A stretch of 64,000 nucleotides of DNA, from the NCBI RefSeq assembly GCF_037038585.1, contig NC_092525.1:1776969-1840968 (forward strand), given 5' to 3'. The notes under the pieces were generated by a model. That model searched no databases. It was not told the origin of the DNA and saw only the letters and a list, made by a program, of their open reading frames with translations. Below, in pieces: positions 23,593 to 32,729 of this stretch; the first letter of the stretch is position 1; each line of letters begins with the position of its first letter. The DNA comes from Patagioenas fasciata (taxonomy: Eukaryota > Chordata > Aves > Columbiformes > Columbidae). A program made the position numbers and the translations under genes.

Positions 23593-23937
23593 TGTAGTGA
23601 ATGTGGCACCAACTCTCTTTTAAGGTGAGACAAGAGACATTTGTTACGAACTCAGGTTTGCATTTATACTCGCTATGATGCTTGCTCAAGCATTTGCTGA
23701 TTTGGTAAGTTCGTCATAACATAAGTGATATATTGGTACTGCCATAAAAGCATCGTTGTCTATACCACAAGCTACCCCCGTCATCCCCCTTGATGTATCA
23801 TTCCTGTACCAATCCCTCTGTCCTCGATGTATCACGTAGCATACAGTACATGCTTCTTGTGTTATTCCACTAATGATTGTTCTCACGCTGTCAACTCTCA
23901 CAGTTTCTCATAGGCCCAATGTCAGAATACTGCCACA
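23593..23937 (-). repeat. ERV-A 5' LTR
   Basis: 345 bp, beginning TGTGGCAG and ending CACTACA on the minus strand, two bases before the primer site. A TATAAA box is at the complement of 23,663-23,668. The usual AATAAA signal is replaced by AACAAA. It aligns along its length with the 357-bp LTR of the array proviruses, which fixes both ends. The base to its right begins array sequence. Confidence 0.85.
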
Positions 23938-24046
23938 ATCACCTTTCTCCTTCCTTGAGCTCTCCTGACCTGCGGTTCCACCACCGTTGTCTTCTTTCTT
24001 GATCCCTCTTGACTCACAGGTGCCCTCCAATCCTCTTTCTCGATCA
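23938..24046. repeat. Remnant of an outermost unit (U0) with the empty insertion site
   Basis: 109 bp matching the sequence that in other units lies left of the small provirus (compare 31,634-31,748). It starts exactly at the ERV-A LTR end. At its right end the sequence reads GATCACTCTTCCTCAC with a single CTCTTC, where every other unit has CTCTTC, provirus, CTCTTC. It is the unoccupied (pre-insertion) site. Confidence 0.85.
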
Positions 24047-25346
24047 CTCTTCCTCACAGGTTCGCCTCCTTCCTTGCTTTTCCTTTGCACGCTGCTCCAC
24101 CTGAAGAGAAACACACAGAGGACTGAGCTACATCAGCCCCAGGGCACTACAGTCAGACGGGGGCTGAATCTGGGGGCTGACACCTCCCCACACCCCACAG
24201 CGTGCCCGCCTTGCCTTGGCCCCGGCCCCTCACACAGCCCTTCCCCTCAACTCTGCCCCTCCGCTGCAGCACAGCTTCCGCACATGCCCTGCTCAGGCTG
24301 GACCCCAGTTTCATGGGTTAGAGATATCATAGCTCAGTACAAATCCCCACGGTCCTCACCTGCTGTTTGGTGCTTGTGGAGGGTCACACTCCCTGTGCCC
24401 CAGGACACTGGCCCTGCCCGGCCCTGCGGGAGTGTCTGGAGCTGCCGCTGGCTGGTTCTCCAGCTTTAGGGTCACCCGCAGAAGCCCGCTCTCCTCAGCT
24501 CTGCACACCCATCCAGTTGCGCCGCCCAGGCAAAGTCAGCTTCACCCTCTGCTCTACACCTCACCTGCAAACAACCAACTTTCAACTGACAACTGTCCAA
24601 AACCCACCGACAAACTCTCCAAATCTCAGCCTTTCGCTTGCAACTGCTGCCTCTAGTGCATCTCACAGACAAGCCTTCAAAATCCCCTCATCCTGCAATA
24701 ATACTCCAGCACTGATCACCTGCGGGAACAACTACCACAATACCAGGCAAACACCAACCAGTTCTGGCACGGAAATATCACTTTCTCCTCAAGATTCCAC
24801 CCTACACCAACTGCTGACAAACACACGCTGTCCTCACCAAAGCCAAACGCTGCAACAACCAGCGACAACTCAAATTTGCGTGGGCGGTGCAAAATTGCAG
24901 GGGTGAGCTAACGCAGAGCTGGGCTTGAAAGCTGCAGAGTGTGCACCCTGTGGTATAACGTGGCGAGCTACTGCCATTCTGCCTTCTCCCTGGGAGAAGC
25001 GCGTGAGCAGAGGCTGCTTCAAGGCACGATGGGAACGGTTTGGTTCTCCGGGTCTCTCAGGGCGAGAGCGATAAATGTGATCTGTGTCGTGGCGCAGGAA
25101 CTTCCCGTACACTTGCTCCTCCATTCGGTCTCGGGTGCTGCAAGAGAGGGAGCGAGAGATTCAGGGCAAGATTGACAACCTCGGCGTCCCCGTCCCAGCC
25201 ACGGGTCACCCAAACCTGCAGACATCCCGGGAGGCCCCCTAAGATTTACACTCCCCTATGCCCCACCCTTGAAGCCTGGACATCGCCAGAACCATAGAGC
25301 AAGTATTTCTTGAGGAGGCACCCAAAGGGTCCGTGTTCTCTTTCAG

Positions 25347-25393
25347 GCAGATGCTAGCGCAAGATTGCAAATCATCTCACAGCTACCAGGAAG
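25347..25393 (+). other. Candidate 47-bp exon in the array (weak)
   Basis: A pyrimidine-rich acceptor (GTTCTCTTTCAG|G) and a donor (GGAAG|GTAAAA) bracket 47 bp on the plus strand. The same signals are at 33,971, 42,706, 50,384, 56,392 and 62,400. The units are so alike that conservation between them is not evidence of function. It is listed because transcription from the LTR of the preceding unit would cross it. Confidence 0.25.
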
Positions 25394-26177
25394 GTAAAAA
25401 ATAACGTCTTGAAATGGGAAAGGAACAGGTATTGTTTCTCTTCATCACCTCCCTCATTGCCACGTTATCAAGGTCTCCCGCAATGTTCCACAGGAAACTT
25501 GAAGCTTGGAATTCCTGGTATTCTGAACCTGGGCAAGAAAGGAAGAAAAGCATGAGACTGATCATAAAGAGGGTGGCTGCTCGTAACATGGAAAGAGCAG
25601 TAACAAGGTAAAAAGATATCACTTTTCCTTAGAGAGCTCTCAAAGCTGCCTGTTAAGGACAAGAAAAACTTGTGACGGACCATTACTTAAAATCCAAGGC
25701 CCAGGAAGCGATCTAATGTACATTGAAACGCGGGCCACGAGACAGTGGAAGTGCCACGAGCTGAGACTGAAGGGACAGAGGATGAATTTCCAAAGAAGTT
25801 TAGGTTTCGATGTCAAAACGGAAAATTCTACGTCATTAAAATATAATGCAAAAGTCAGTGTAAAATCAAGTAAGGCAACGACTCCAAATGAACTCCCAGG
25901 CGCTTCAGTCACTCAGCAGATCAAAAATGCGGATCATTTCTCACCTGCCCACCTCCCAAACCCCAGCCTATGTCCCCTGCTTCCAGCTTACCTGAGCCCA
26001 GATTAAAGGAGGATTTCAGAGGCCATGCCAAGTTCTGCTGCTCCTCGTTCGGGTTGCCAGTCTTCCTCCTCGCTCTGGAATTGCAGGTCAACCGCCTTCC
26101 TGTTCTTCTTTGATTGACGCTGAGCTGCCGCGTTACCCGCTGCCGTCTGAGCGGATCTCGGGGAGCCTCTGGAACCG

Positions 26178-29100
26178 CCAGAGTGCTCCCCCCACCAACA
26201 TTCTCTTGCCTTGTTTTCGGGGTTCCTCTTCACCAGCTGAGGCGCCCTCCCACCCCCCGCTGCCCTCTTACCTTTTTCTAGAGGTCTCTTGAGCCACCAG
26301 CAAGCTCCCCCGCACCTTCCCTCAGCGATCTTGGCCCGCCAGAGGCCTGCCCCTCGTCAGCCTCCTCCCCTTTTCCTGGGTGCTGCCTGAACCACTGGTG
26401 GGCTCCCCTCCACCATCCTCTCGTCCTTTGTAGGGGAGTCTCGTGACTCACCAGAGCGCTCTCCGCCGTTGCCTTGCTGGGGTTATTGACACCGCTTGAC
26501 TTGCCAGAGCGCTCCCCCTCGCAGTTCTCTTGTTGGATTTCTTGGGACCTTTTGAACCATTGGAACAACGGGAATGCTCCCCCCCACTGTGACCTTGCCT
26601 TTCTTCAGTGCCATCTTGACGTGCTGGAGCACTTCCCCGCGCCGTCCTCTTGCCTTTTACTGGGGAGTCTCTTGAATATCCACAGCACTCCCCCCTGCCA
26701 TCCTTTACCAGATTTTTTTGACACTTCTTGACATCTCGGAGTGCTCTCACTCACCCTTGTCTTGCCTATTTTCAGGGCGCTCCTGTCCCGCTGGATGCTC
26801 CTCCCTGCTGTCCTATTGCCAGATTGAGAATTCTCGACCTGTCCCAGCGCTACCCCACCGTCCTTCTGCCTTCTACCTGGGAAGTCACTTGAAGAACTGG
26901 AGCACTCCCCCCTGCTGTCCTCTTGCCTTTCTTCACTGAGATTTTGGCCTGCCAGAGCACTCCTCCCTGTTGTCCTCTTACTGGATTTCTTGGGACCTCT
27001 TGACCCACTGGGTTTCTCCTCCTGCTGTCCTTTTGCCTTTCTTTAGTACAATCTCAGCCTGCTGGAGCGCTCCCCCTCGCCGTCCTCCTGCTGGATTTCT
27101 TGGAACCTCTTGACCCCTTAGGGCGTTCCCCCTGCCACCCTCTTGTGGTTTTTGGGGGAGTCTTGTGATCAACCAGGCCGTTTCCCCCCACCATCCTCTT
27201 CCCCTTTTCCTGGGTGCTTCTTGATCCACCAGAGTGCTCTCAAAGCTGCCTGTTACCATCCTCTAACCATTCTCTTGCCTTTTTTGGTGGAGTCTTGTGA
27301 CTCACCGGAGCGTTCTCCACCATTGTCTTGCTGGATTTGTTGACATCGCTTGACCTGCCGGAGCGCTCCCCCTCACAGTTCTCTTCCTGGATATCTTGGG
27401 ACATTTTGAACCACTGGGGGGCTCCCACCCGCCATCCTCTTACCGCATTTATTGAGACGTCCTGATCTGCCAGAGCGTTCCCCCTCGCCGTCCTCTTGCT
27501 GGATTTCTTGGGATGCCTTAAACAACTGTGGGGCTCCCACCCACCATCCTCTAACCGCATTTATCGAGATTTCCTGATCTGCTGGAGCGCTCCCCCTTGC
27601 CGTCCTCTTGCTGGATTTCTTGGGATCTCTTGGACCACTGGGGGGGCTCCCACCCGCCATCCTCTTACCGCATTTATTGAGACTTCCTGATCTGCTGGAT
27701 TGCTCTCCCCCTGGCCTTCCTCTTGCACTTTTTTGGGGGAGTCTTCTTCACACATCCGAGCGCTCTCCCTCACCCTTCTCTTGCCTCTAGTCAGGGCGCT
27801 CTTCTCCCGCTGGAACGCTCCTCCCCGCCATCCTATTGCCAGACTGAGAATTCTTGACCTGCCGCAGTCCTGCCCCGCCATGCTCCTGCCTTCTGCCTGG
27901 GAAGTCACTTGAAGAACTGGAGCGCTCTCCCCCGCTGTCCTCTTGCCTTTCCTCAGTGGGATTTTGGCCTGCTAAAGAGCTCCTCCCTGTCGTTCTCTTG
28001 CTGGATTTCTTGGGACTTCTTGACCCATTAGGGCGTTCCCCCTGCCACCCTCTTGTGGTTTTTGGGGGAGTCTTGTGACCAACCAGGCCGTTTCCCCCCA
28101 CCATCCTCTTCCCCTTTTCCTGGGTGCTTCTTGATCCACCAGAGTGCTCCCCTGCACCATTCTTTTGCCTTTTTTGGGAGAGTCTTGTGACTCGCCGGAG
28201 AGTTCTCCACCATTGTCTTGCTGGATTTCTTGACATCGCTTGACCTGCCGGAGCGCTCCCCCTCGCAGTTCTCTTGCTAGATTTCTTGGGACGTCTTAAA
28301 CAACTGAGGGGCTCACACCCACCATCCTCTAACTGCATTTATCGAGATTTCCTGATCTGCCGGAGCGCTCGCCCCTGCTGTCCTCTTGCTGGGTTTCTTG
28401 GGACCTCTTGACCCACACGAGCTCTCCTCCCCACCGTCTTCTTGCCGGACTTATTGAGACTTCTTGACCCGCCAGAGTGTTCCCCCTCATCATCCTCCTG
28501 CCTTTTTCTGGGGATTCTCTTCAACAACTGAAGAGCTCCCCCGCACTGTCCTCTTCCCTTTTTTCTGGGTGATTCGTGAATCACCGGTGAGCTTCTCCTT
28601 ACCACCCTCTTGGGCTTTTTTCAGAGCAACCTTGACCCATCAGAGCACCCCCTCACCGTCCTCTTGCCAGATGTACTGAGGGTTCTTCATCTGCCACAGC
28701 GCTCCCCCACGCCGTCCTCTTGCTGGATTTCCTGGAACCTTGTGAATCACTGGGGGGCTCCCACCCACCATCCTTTTACTGCATTTATTGAGACGTCCTG
28801 ATCTGCCAGAGCGCTCCCCCTCGCCGCCCTCTTGCTGGATTTCTTGGGACCTCTTGAACCACTGGGGGCCTCCCACCCACCATGCTCTTACCGCATTTAT
28901 CGAGACTTCCTGATCTGCCGGAGCGCTCCCCCTCGCCGTCCTCTTGCTGGATTTCTTGGGTCCTCTTGACCCATTAGGGCGTTCCCCCTGCCACCCTCTT
29001 GTGTTTTCTGGGGGAGTCTTGTGACCAACCAGAGTGCTCCCCCCCACCATCTTCTTCCCCTTTTCCTGGGTGCTTCTTGATCCACCAGAGTGCTCCCCTG

Positions 29101-29985
29101 CACCATTCTCTTGCCTTTTTTTGGGGGAATCTTGTGACTCACCGGAGCGTTTCCCACCATTGTCTTGCTGGATTTCTTGACACCGCTTGACCTGTTGGAG
29201 CGCTCTCCCTCACAGTTCTCTTGCTGGATATCTTGGGACCTCTTGAACCACTGGGGAGCTCCCACCTGCCACCTTCTTACCGCATTTATTGAGACTGCCT
29301 GATCTGCTGGATTGCTCTCCCCACCGGCCTTCCTCTTGCACTTTTTGCAGGAGTCTTCTTGACACGTCCGAGTGCTCTCCCTCACCCTCGTCTTGCCTCT
29401 AGTCAGGGCGCTCCTCCCCGCCATCCTATTGCCAGACTGAGAATTCTTGACCTGCCGCAGTCCTGCCCCGCCATGCTCCTGTCTTCTGCCTGGGAAGTCA
29501 CTTGAAGAACTGGAGCGCTCTCCCCCGCTGTCCTCTTGCCTTTCCTCAGTGGGATTTTGGCCTGCTAAAGAGCTCCTCCCTGTCGTCCTCTTGCTGGATT
29601 TCTCGGTACCTCTTGACCCACTGGGTCTCTCCTCCTGCCGTCCTTTTGCCTTTCCTTAGTACATTCTTGGTCTGCAGGAGTGCTCCCCCCCACCATCCTC
29701 TTGCTGGATTTCTCGGGACCCCTTGTCCCATATAGGACATGCCCCCCCACCACCATCCTGTTGTGTTTTTTAGGAGAGTCTTGTGATCGACCAGAGCGCT
29801 CCCCCCTTGACATCCTCTTCCCCTTTTTCTGGGTGACTTTTGAACCACTGGTGAACTCTCCCCCTTCATCCTCTTGCCACATATATTGAGACTTGTTGAT
29901 CCGCCAGAGCGCTTCCCCCACTGTCCTCTTGCCAGATTTACTGATACCTCTTGTCCTGTCAGAGCGCTCCCTCTCGCAGTCCTCT
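26178..29985. repeat. ~56-bp minisatellite block, unit U1
   Basis: Degenerate monomers averaging 56 bp (for example the GCGCTCCCCCTCGCCG phrases at 28,811 and 28,923 are 112 bp apart, with a related CCTCCCACCC phrase midway). Two monomer flavours alternate: one with CTCTTGCTGGATTTCTTGGG and one with CTTACCGCATTTATTGAGAC. Many monomers contain GGAGCGCTCC, a 10-bp palindrome, or a one-base variant. Both strands have frames of 100-180 codons open through it. Since 56 is not a multiple of three, these frames do not follow the repeat and are likely fortuitous. Confidence 0.9.
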
Positions 29986-29999
29986 TTGTTCAGTTTGTA

Positions 30000-31520
30000 G
30001 GGTAGGAGGGGGGATCTCTGATTACAGAAAGGTCCCTTTGTTCTAGGAGACATTCCCTTGCTCCATGCTTCAGGTTGCCCATCTTCCCTCTCATTTTCAA
30101 TATGCACGTCCATCACCTTCCTCCTCTTCTTTCTTGATCCCTCGACTCCCGGATGAACTCAAATCCTCTTTCTTGATCACTCTTTCTCGTAAGTTCACAA
30201 CCTTACTTTCCTTTCTTGCTTTCGCCTTTGTGAGCTGCTCCACCCAAACCGAAATGCCCTGAAGACAGAAATACACCCACCCCAAGCCCGTACAGTCACA
30301 TAGGGGGTGAGTCCGCTCGCTGACGCATCCCCACATCCCACAGCAAGCCCACCTTGCCTTGGCCCCGGCCCCCCGCACAGGCCTTCCCACCAACCCAGCC
30401 CCTCCGTAGCAGCACAGTTTCCCAGCATGCACCCCACAAAGACTTTCTTTGCCAGTCACCCCTGGCACTTACAGCAACACACCACATCAGCATCAAGAGC
30501 CCTGGGAGTGGAGAGCTGGCCAGGCCCTCACCCCGGCAGGATCCTCTTCCCCCTCCTTTAGCTGCTGGCAGACAGACAAGACACCTCCCAAGAGGTGTCC
30601 AGCCCTCTCTCTCAACCACTCATGAGTACAAAAGCCCAGCCTCTACTCACCCACCCCGCCTCCCAAAACCCCACCAGCAGCCCCTGGTCCCAGCTGAACA
30701 GCAGCCAGTGCTGAAGATCTGGCTCGTGTTGTCGGACACAACCTTCCCATGGATGTCTGGGCCCCTGAGCAGTTTCCAGGGGTGGGAGGGCGCAGTCCTG
30801 ATTACAGGGAGGTCCCTGTCCCAAGGGGGACATTTTCTTCCTCCTCACTCCTGACTCGCAGCTCCATCACCTTCCTCCTCTTCTTTCTTGATCCCTCCTG
30901 ACTCGCAGCTCTACCACCGTCATCTTCTTTCTTGATCCCTGTTGACTTGCAGATGCACTCCAATCCTCTTTCTTGATCGCTCTTCCTCGTAGGTTCACCA
31001 CCTTCCTCTTCTTTCTTGCTTTCACCTTTGCGAGCTGCTCCACCCGAACAGAGATGCACAGAAAACAAAAATATACCCACCCCAGGCCCGTACAGTCACA
31101 CGAGGGGGCGAGTCCGGTCGCTGACGCATCCCCACACCCCACCACAAGGCCACCTTGCCTTGGCCCCGGCCCCCCGCACAGGCCTTCCCACCAACCCAGC
31201 CCCTCCGTAGCAGCACAGTTTCCCAGCATGCACCCCACAAAGACTTTCTTTGCCAGTCACCCCTGGCACTTACAGCAACACACCACACCAGCATCAAGAG
31301 CCCTGGGAGTGGAGAGCTGGCCAGGCCCTCACCCCGGCAGGATCCTCTTCCCCCTCCTTTACCTGCTGGCAGACAGACACCTCCCAAGGGATGACCACCC
31401 TGCTCCCTTAACTGCTCCCAAGTCCAAGAGCCCAGCCCCTGCTCACCACCCCCACCTCCCAAAACACAGCCAACAGCCCCTGCTCCCATTTTACCACTTT
31501 ACCCCCGAGCACGGTTTCTA
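30000..31520. repeat. Two ~0.75-kb tandem modules (M1, M2), unit U1
   Basis: M1 (30,000-30,779) and M2 (30,780-31,520) are similar along their length: each has a CTGATTACAG-type start, a CTTGATC-rich tract, GCTGCTCCAC (30,234 and 31,034), TCGCTGACGCATCCCCACA, and TTGCCTTGGCCCCGGCCCCC. A third, more diverged module (M3) starts at 31,521 and contains the small provirus. On the minus strand each has a Lys/Arg-rich open frame after a plausible splice acceptor. Confidence 0.88.
30097..30265 (-). other. Candidate minus-strand exon encoding a Lys/Arg-rich segment (weak)
   Basis: On the minus strand a TGTCTTCAG acceptor-like sequence is followed by a frame beginning near the complement of 30,265. 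It encodes V-E-Q-L then a basic cluster (KAKARKESK) and IKKED, and stops after about 55 codons. Related frames occur in M2 (about 30,867-31,045, with KARKKRK and RKKRRKV clusters resembling nuclear localisation signals) and in M3. A strong donor (CTCAG|GTAAGC) lies on the same strand at the complement of about 25,990. This may be the relic of a charged nuclear protein gene that the array grew from, or chance. Confidence 0.3.
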
Positions 31521-31748
31521 GGGGTGGGAGGGGGACGCACTAATCACAGATCGTTCCCTGTGCTTAAGGATACATTCTCCTTCTCGCTGGCTCAGCCTGC
31601 CCATCTTCCTCCTCACTCTTGACTCGTAGCTCCATCACCTTTCTCCTCTTTTGTCCCCTCCTGACTCACAGGTCCACCACTGTCATCTTCTTTCTTGACT
31701 CTGCTTGACTCACAGGTGCGCTCCAATCCTCTTTCGTGATCGCTCTTC

Positions 31749-32105
31749 TGTGTCAGTACACGGAAGACCGGGCACGTGAGAAACTGCAAGAGTCAACAGC
31801 ATGAGAACAAGCATTAGTGGAAAAATACAAGAACAAAGGACTGTATGCTATGTGATACATCAAGGACAGAGGAGTTGATACAGGATTGATGCATCAAGGA
31901 CAGAGGGACAGCTTGTGATAGACAAAAAAGGTGTTTATGGCAGTGACTTTGGTGGGAACACAAAACACATCACTTATGTAATGACTAACTTAGCTAGTCA
32001 ACAAATGCTTGAGCAAGTATCATAGCGAGTATAAACGCAAGCCTGAATTTGTAATAAACATCTCTCATTGCACCTTAAAAGAGAGTCCGTACCGCATTCG
32101 CTACA
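31749..32105 (+). repeat. 5' LTR of small provirus copy 1
   Basis: 357 bp, TGTGTCAG to CGCTACA. TATAAA at 32,030-32,035 and AATAAA at 32,053-32,058. It has about 20 bp (TTTGGTGGGAACAC region) that both the 3' LTR and ERV-A lack. Transcription from it would run rightwards into the next unit. Confidence 0.88.
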
Positions 32106-32107
32106 AA

Positions 32108-32127
32108 TGGCGCCCTGGAACAGGGAC
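32108..32127 (+). other. Primer binding site with a 2-base insertion
   Basis: TGGCGCCCTGGAACAGGGAC: the tRNA-Lys3-type site with TG inserted after the eighth base. ERV-A lacks the insertion. All five array copies have it. Confidence 0.85.
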
Positions 32128-32231
32128 TTTCAGCGTGCCTATAAAGGCAGTAGCCGCTCTGGTAGCGAAGCCCAATCGAACCAGGAAACAGGACCGGGAA
32201 CCAGGACAGTGCGCGCCCACCACCAACGAAA

Positions 32232-32342
32232 GGTGAGCGATTGGGAACCATGGGAGGGAAGTTATCCCTTAAGCAAAGACAAACCCTGGATGTCCTTCAA
32301 CATGCGCTACAAACGCAAAATCAGGATGTATCAGGGGTCTGA
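32232..32342 (+). pseudogene. gag 5' fragment with splice donor, copy 1
   Basis: The donor AAAG|GTGAGC is cut after 32,232. The gag ATG is at 32,250 in CCATGGGA context, and the frame closes with TGA at 32,340-32,342 after 30 codons. Further matrix-like sequence follows out of frame to about 32,515. Only a short peptide could be made. Confidence 0.75.
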
Positions 32343-32519
32343 TTGGTGAGTTTATTACAATGGATTGCTAATCATGTGCTAGACTTTCCTACAACTGGTA
32401 CATTTCAGTTGGAGACATGGCACAAAGATGAATGAGAATTATATGAACAGGTAACGACTGGAGATAAAGCTGCTTGCAAAATATTCATCTACTTGGGGAA
32501 AAATTATGACTACTAAGAT

Positions 32520-32729
32520 ACAGGATACAGGACTGATACATCAGGGACAGAGGGACAGCTTACTATAGAAAAAAATGCGTATATGGCAGTTACACCGCTC
32601 ATGTAATGTCTAACTTAGCTAAAGAGCAAATGCTTGAGCAAGCATCATAGCGAGTATAAATGCAAACCTGAGTTTGTAATAAATGTCTCTCATGGCACCT
32701 TACCGTGAGTCCACGCCAGATTCGCTACA
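32520..32729 (+). repeat. Partial 3' LTR of small provirus copy 1
   Basis: About 206-210 bp, from the GATACAGGACTGATAC region to GCTACA, aligning with the right-hand two thirds of the 5' LTR. Its left part was removed together with most of the provirus body, the junction lying at about 32,510-32,525. It differs from its own 5' LTR at many positions and shares some bases with ERV-A instead. Confidence 0.8.

Larger units (their letters stand above)
19801..23937 (-). mobile_element. ERV-A: betaretrovirus-like provirus, 3'-truncated
   Basis: In minus-strand order: 5' LTR, lysine-tRNA-type primer site, gag (matrix, capsid with major homology region, nucleocapsid), dUTPase/protease region, reverse transcriptase with YMDD, RNase H, integrase zinc domain and the start of the integrase core. 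It stops inside integrase at 19,801; env and the 3' LTR are absent. Multiple stops and frame shifts and a lost gag start codon make it non-functional. A dUTPase in the protease region plus a Lys primer site points to the betaretrovirus/ERVK class. The small proviruses in the array belong to the same lineage but lie on the other strand. Confidence 0.88.
24047..32729. repeat. Macrosatellite unit U1 (8,683 bp)
   Basis: Leftmost full unit and the most divergent. Relative to the others it carries about 77 bp extra near 24,230-24,320. It contains a non-repetitive part to about 26,177, a long minisatellite block, two ~0.75-kb modules and part of a third holding provirus copy 1 at its right end. No gene is recognised in it. 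Confidence 0.95.
31749..32729 (+). mobile_element. Internally deleted small provirus, copy 1
   Basis: 981 bp: complete 5' LTR, primer site, splice donor, gag start, a matrix fragment and a partial 3' LTR. Flanked by CTCTTC at 31,743-31,748 and 32,730-32,735, a 6-bp target duplication as made by betaretrovirus-type integrases. The matrix fragment (about 32,450-32,510, AAAGCTGCTTGCAAAATATT region) matches the ERV-A gag near 23,170-23,240 in reverse orientation, tying the two to one lineage. All pol and env sequence is missing, so it could only move with help from another element. Confidence 0.9.

Noticed and set aside
24939..25297. Short plus-strand frames of 78-85 codons in the array (also in the other units)
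   Set aside because: No family recognised. Frames overlap each other and minus-strand frames, and identity between units only reflects recent duplication.
25414..25611. 65-codon plus-strand frame starting with a signal-peptide-like hydrophobic stretch
   Set aside because: It is short, has no cysteines or recognisable domain downstream and no supporting splice signals, so it is likely chance.
29565..30116. 183-codon minus-strand frame present in every array unit
   Set aside because: It runs through ~56-bp monomers whose period is not a multiple of three, has no domain, and plus-strand frames of up to 154 codons are open elsewhere in the same blocks. Repetition between units is due to array homogeneity, not selection.
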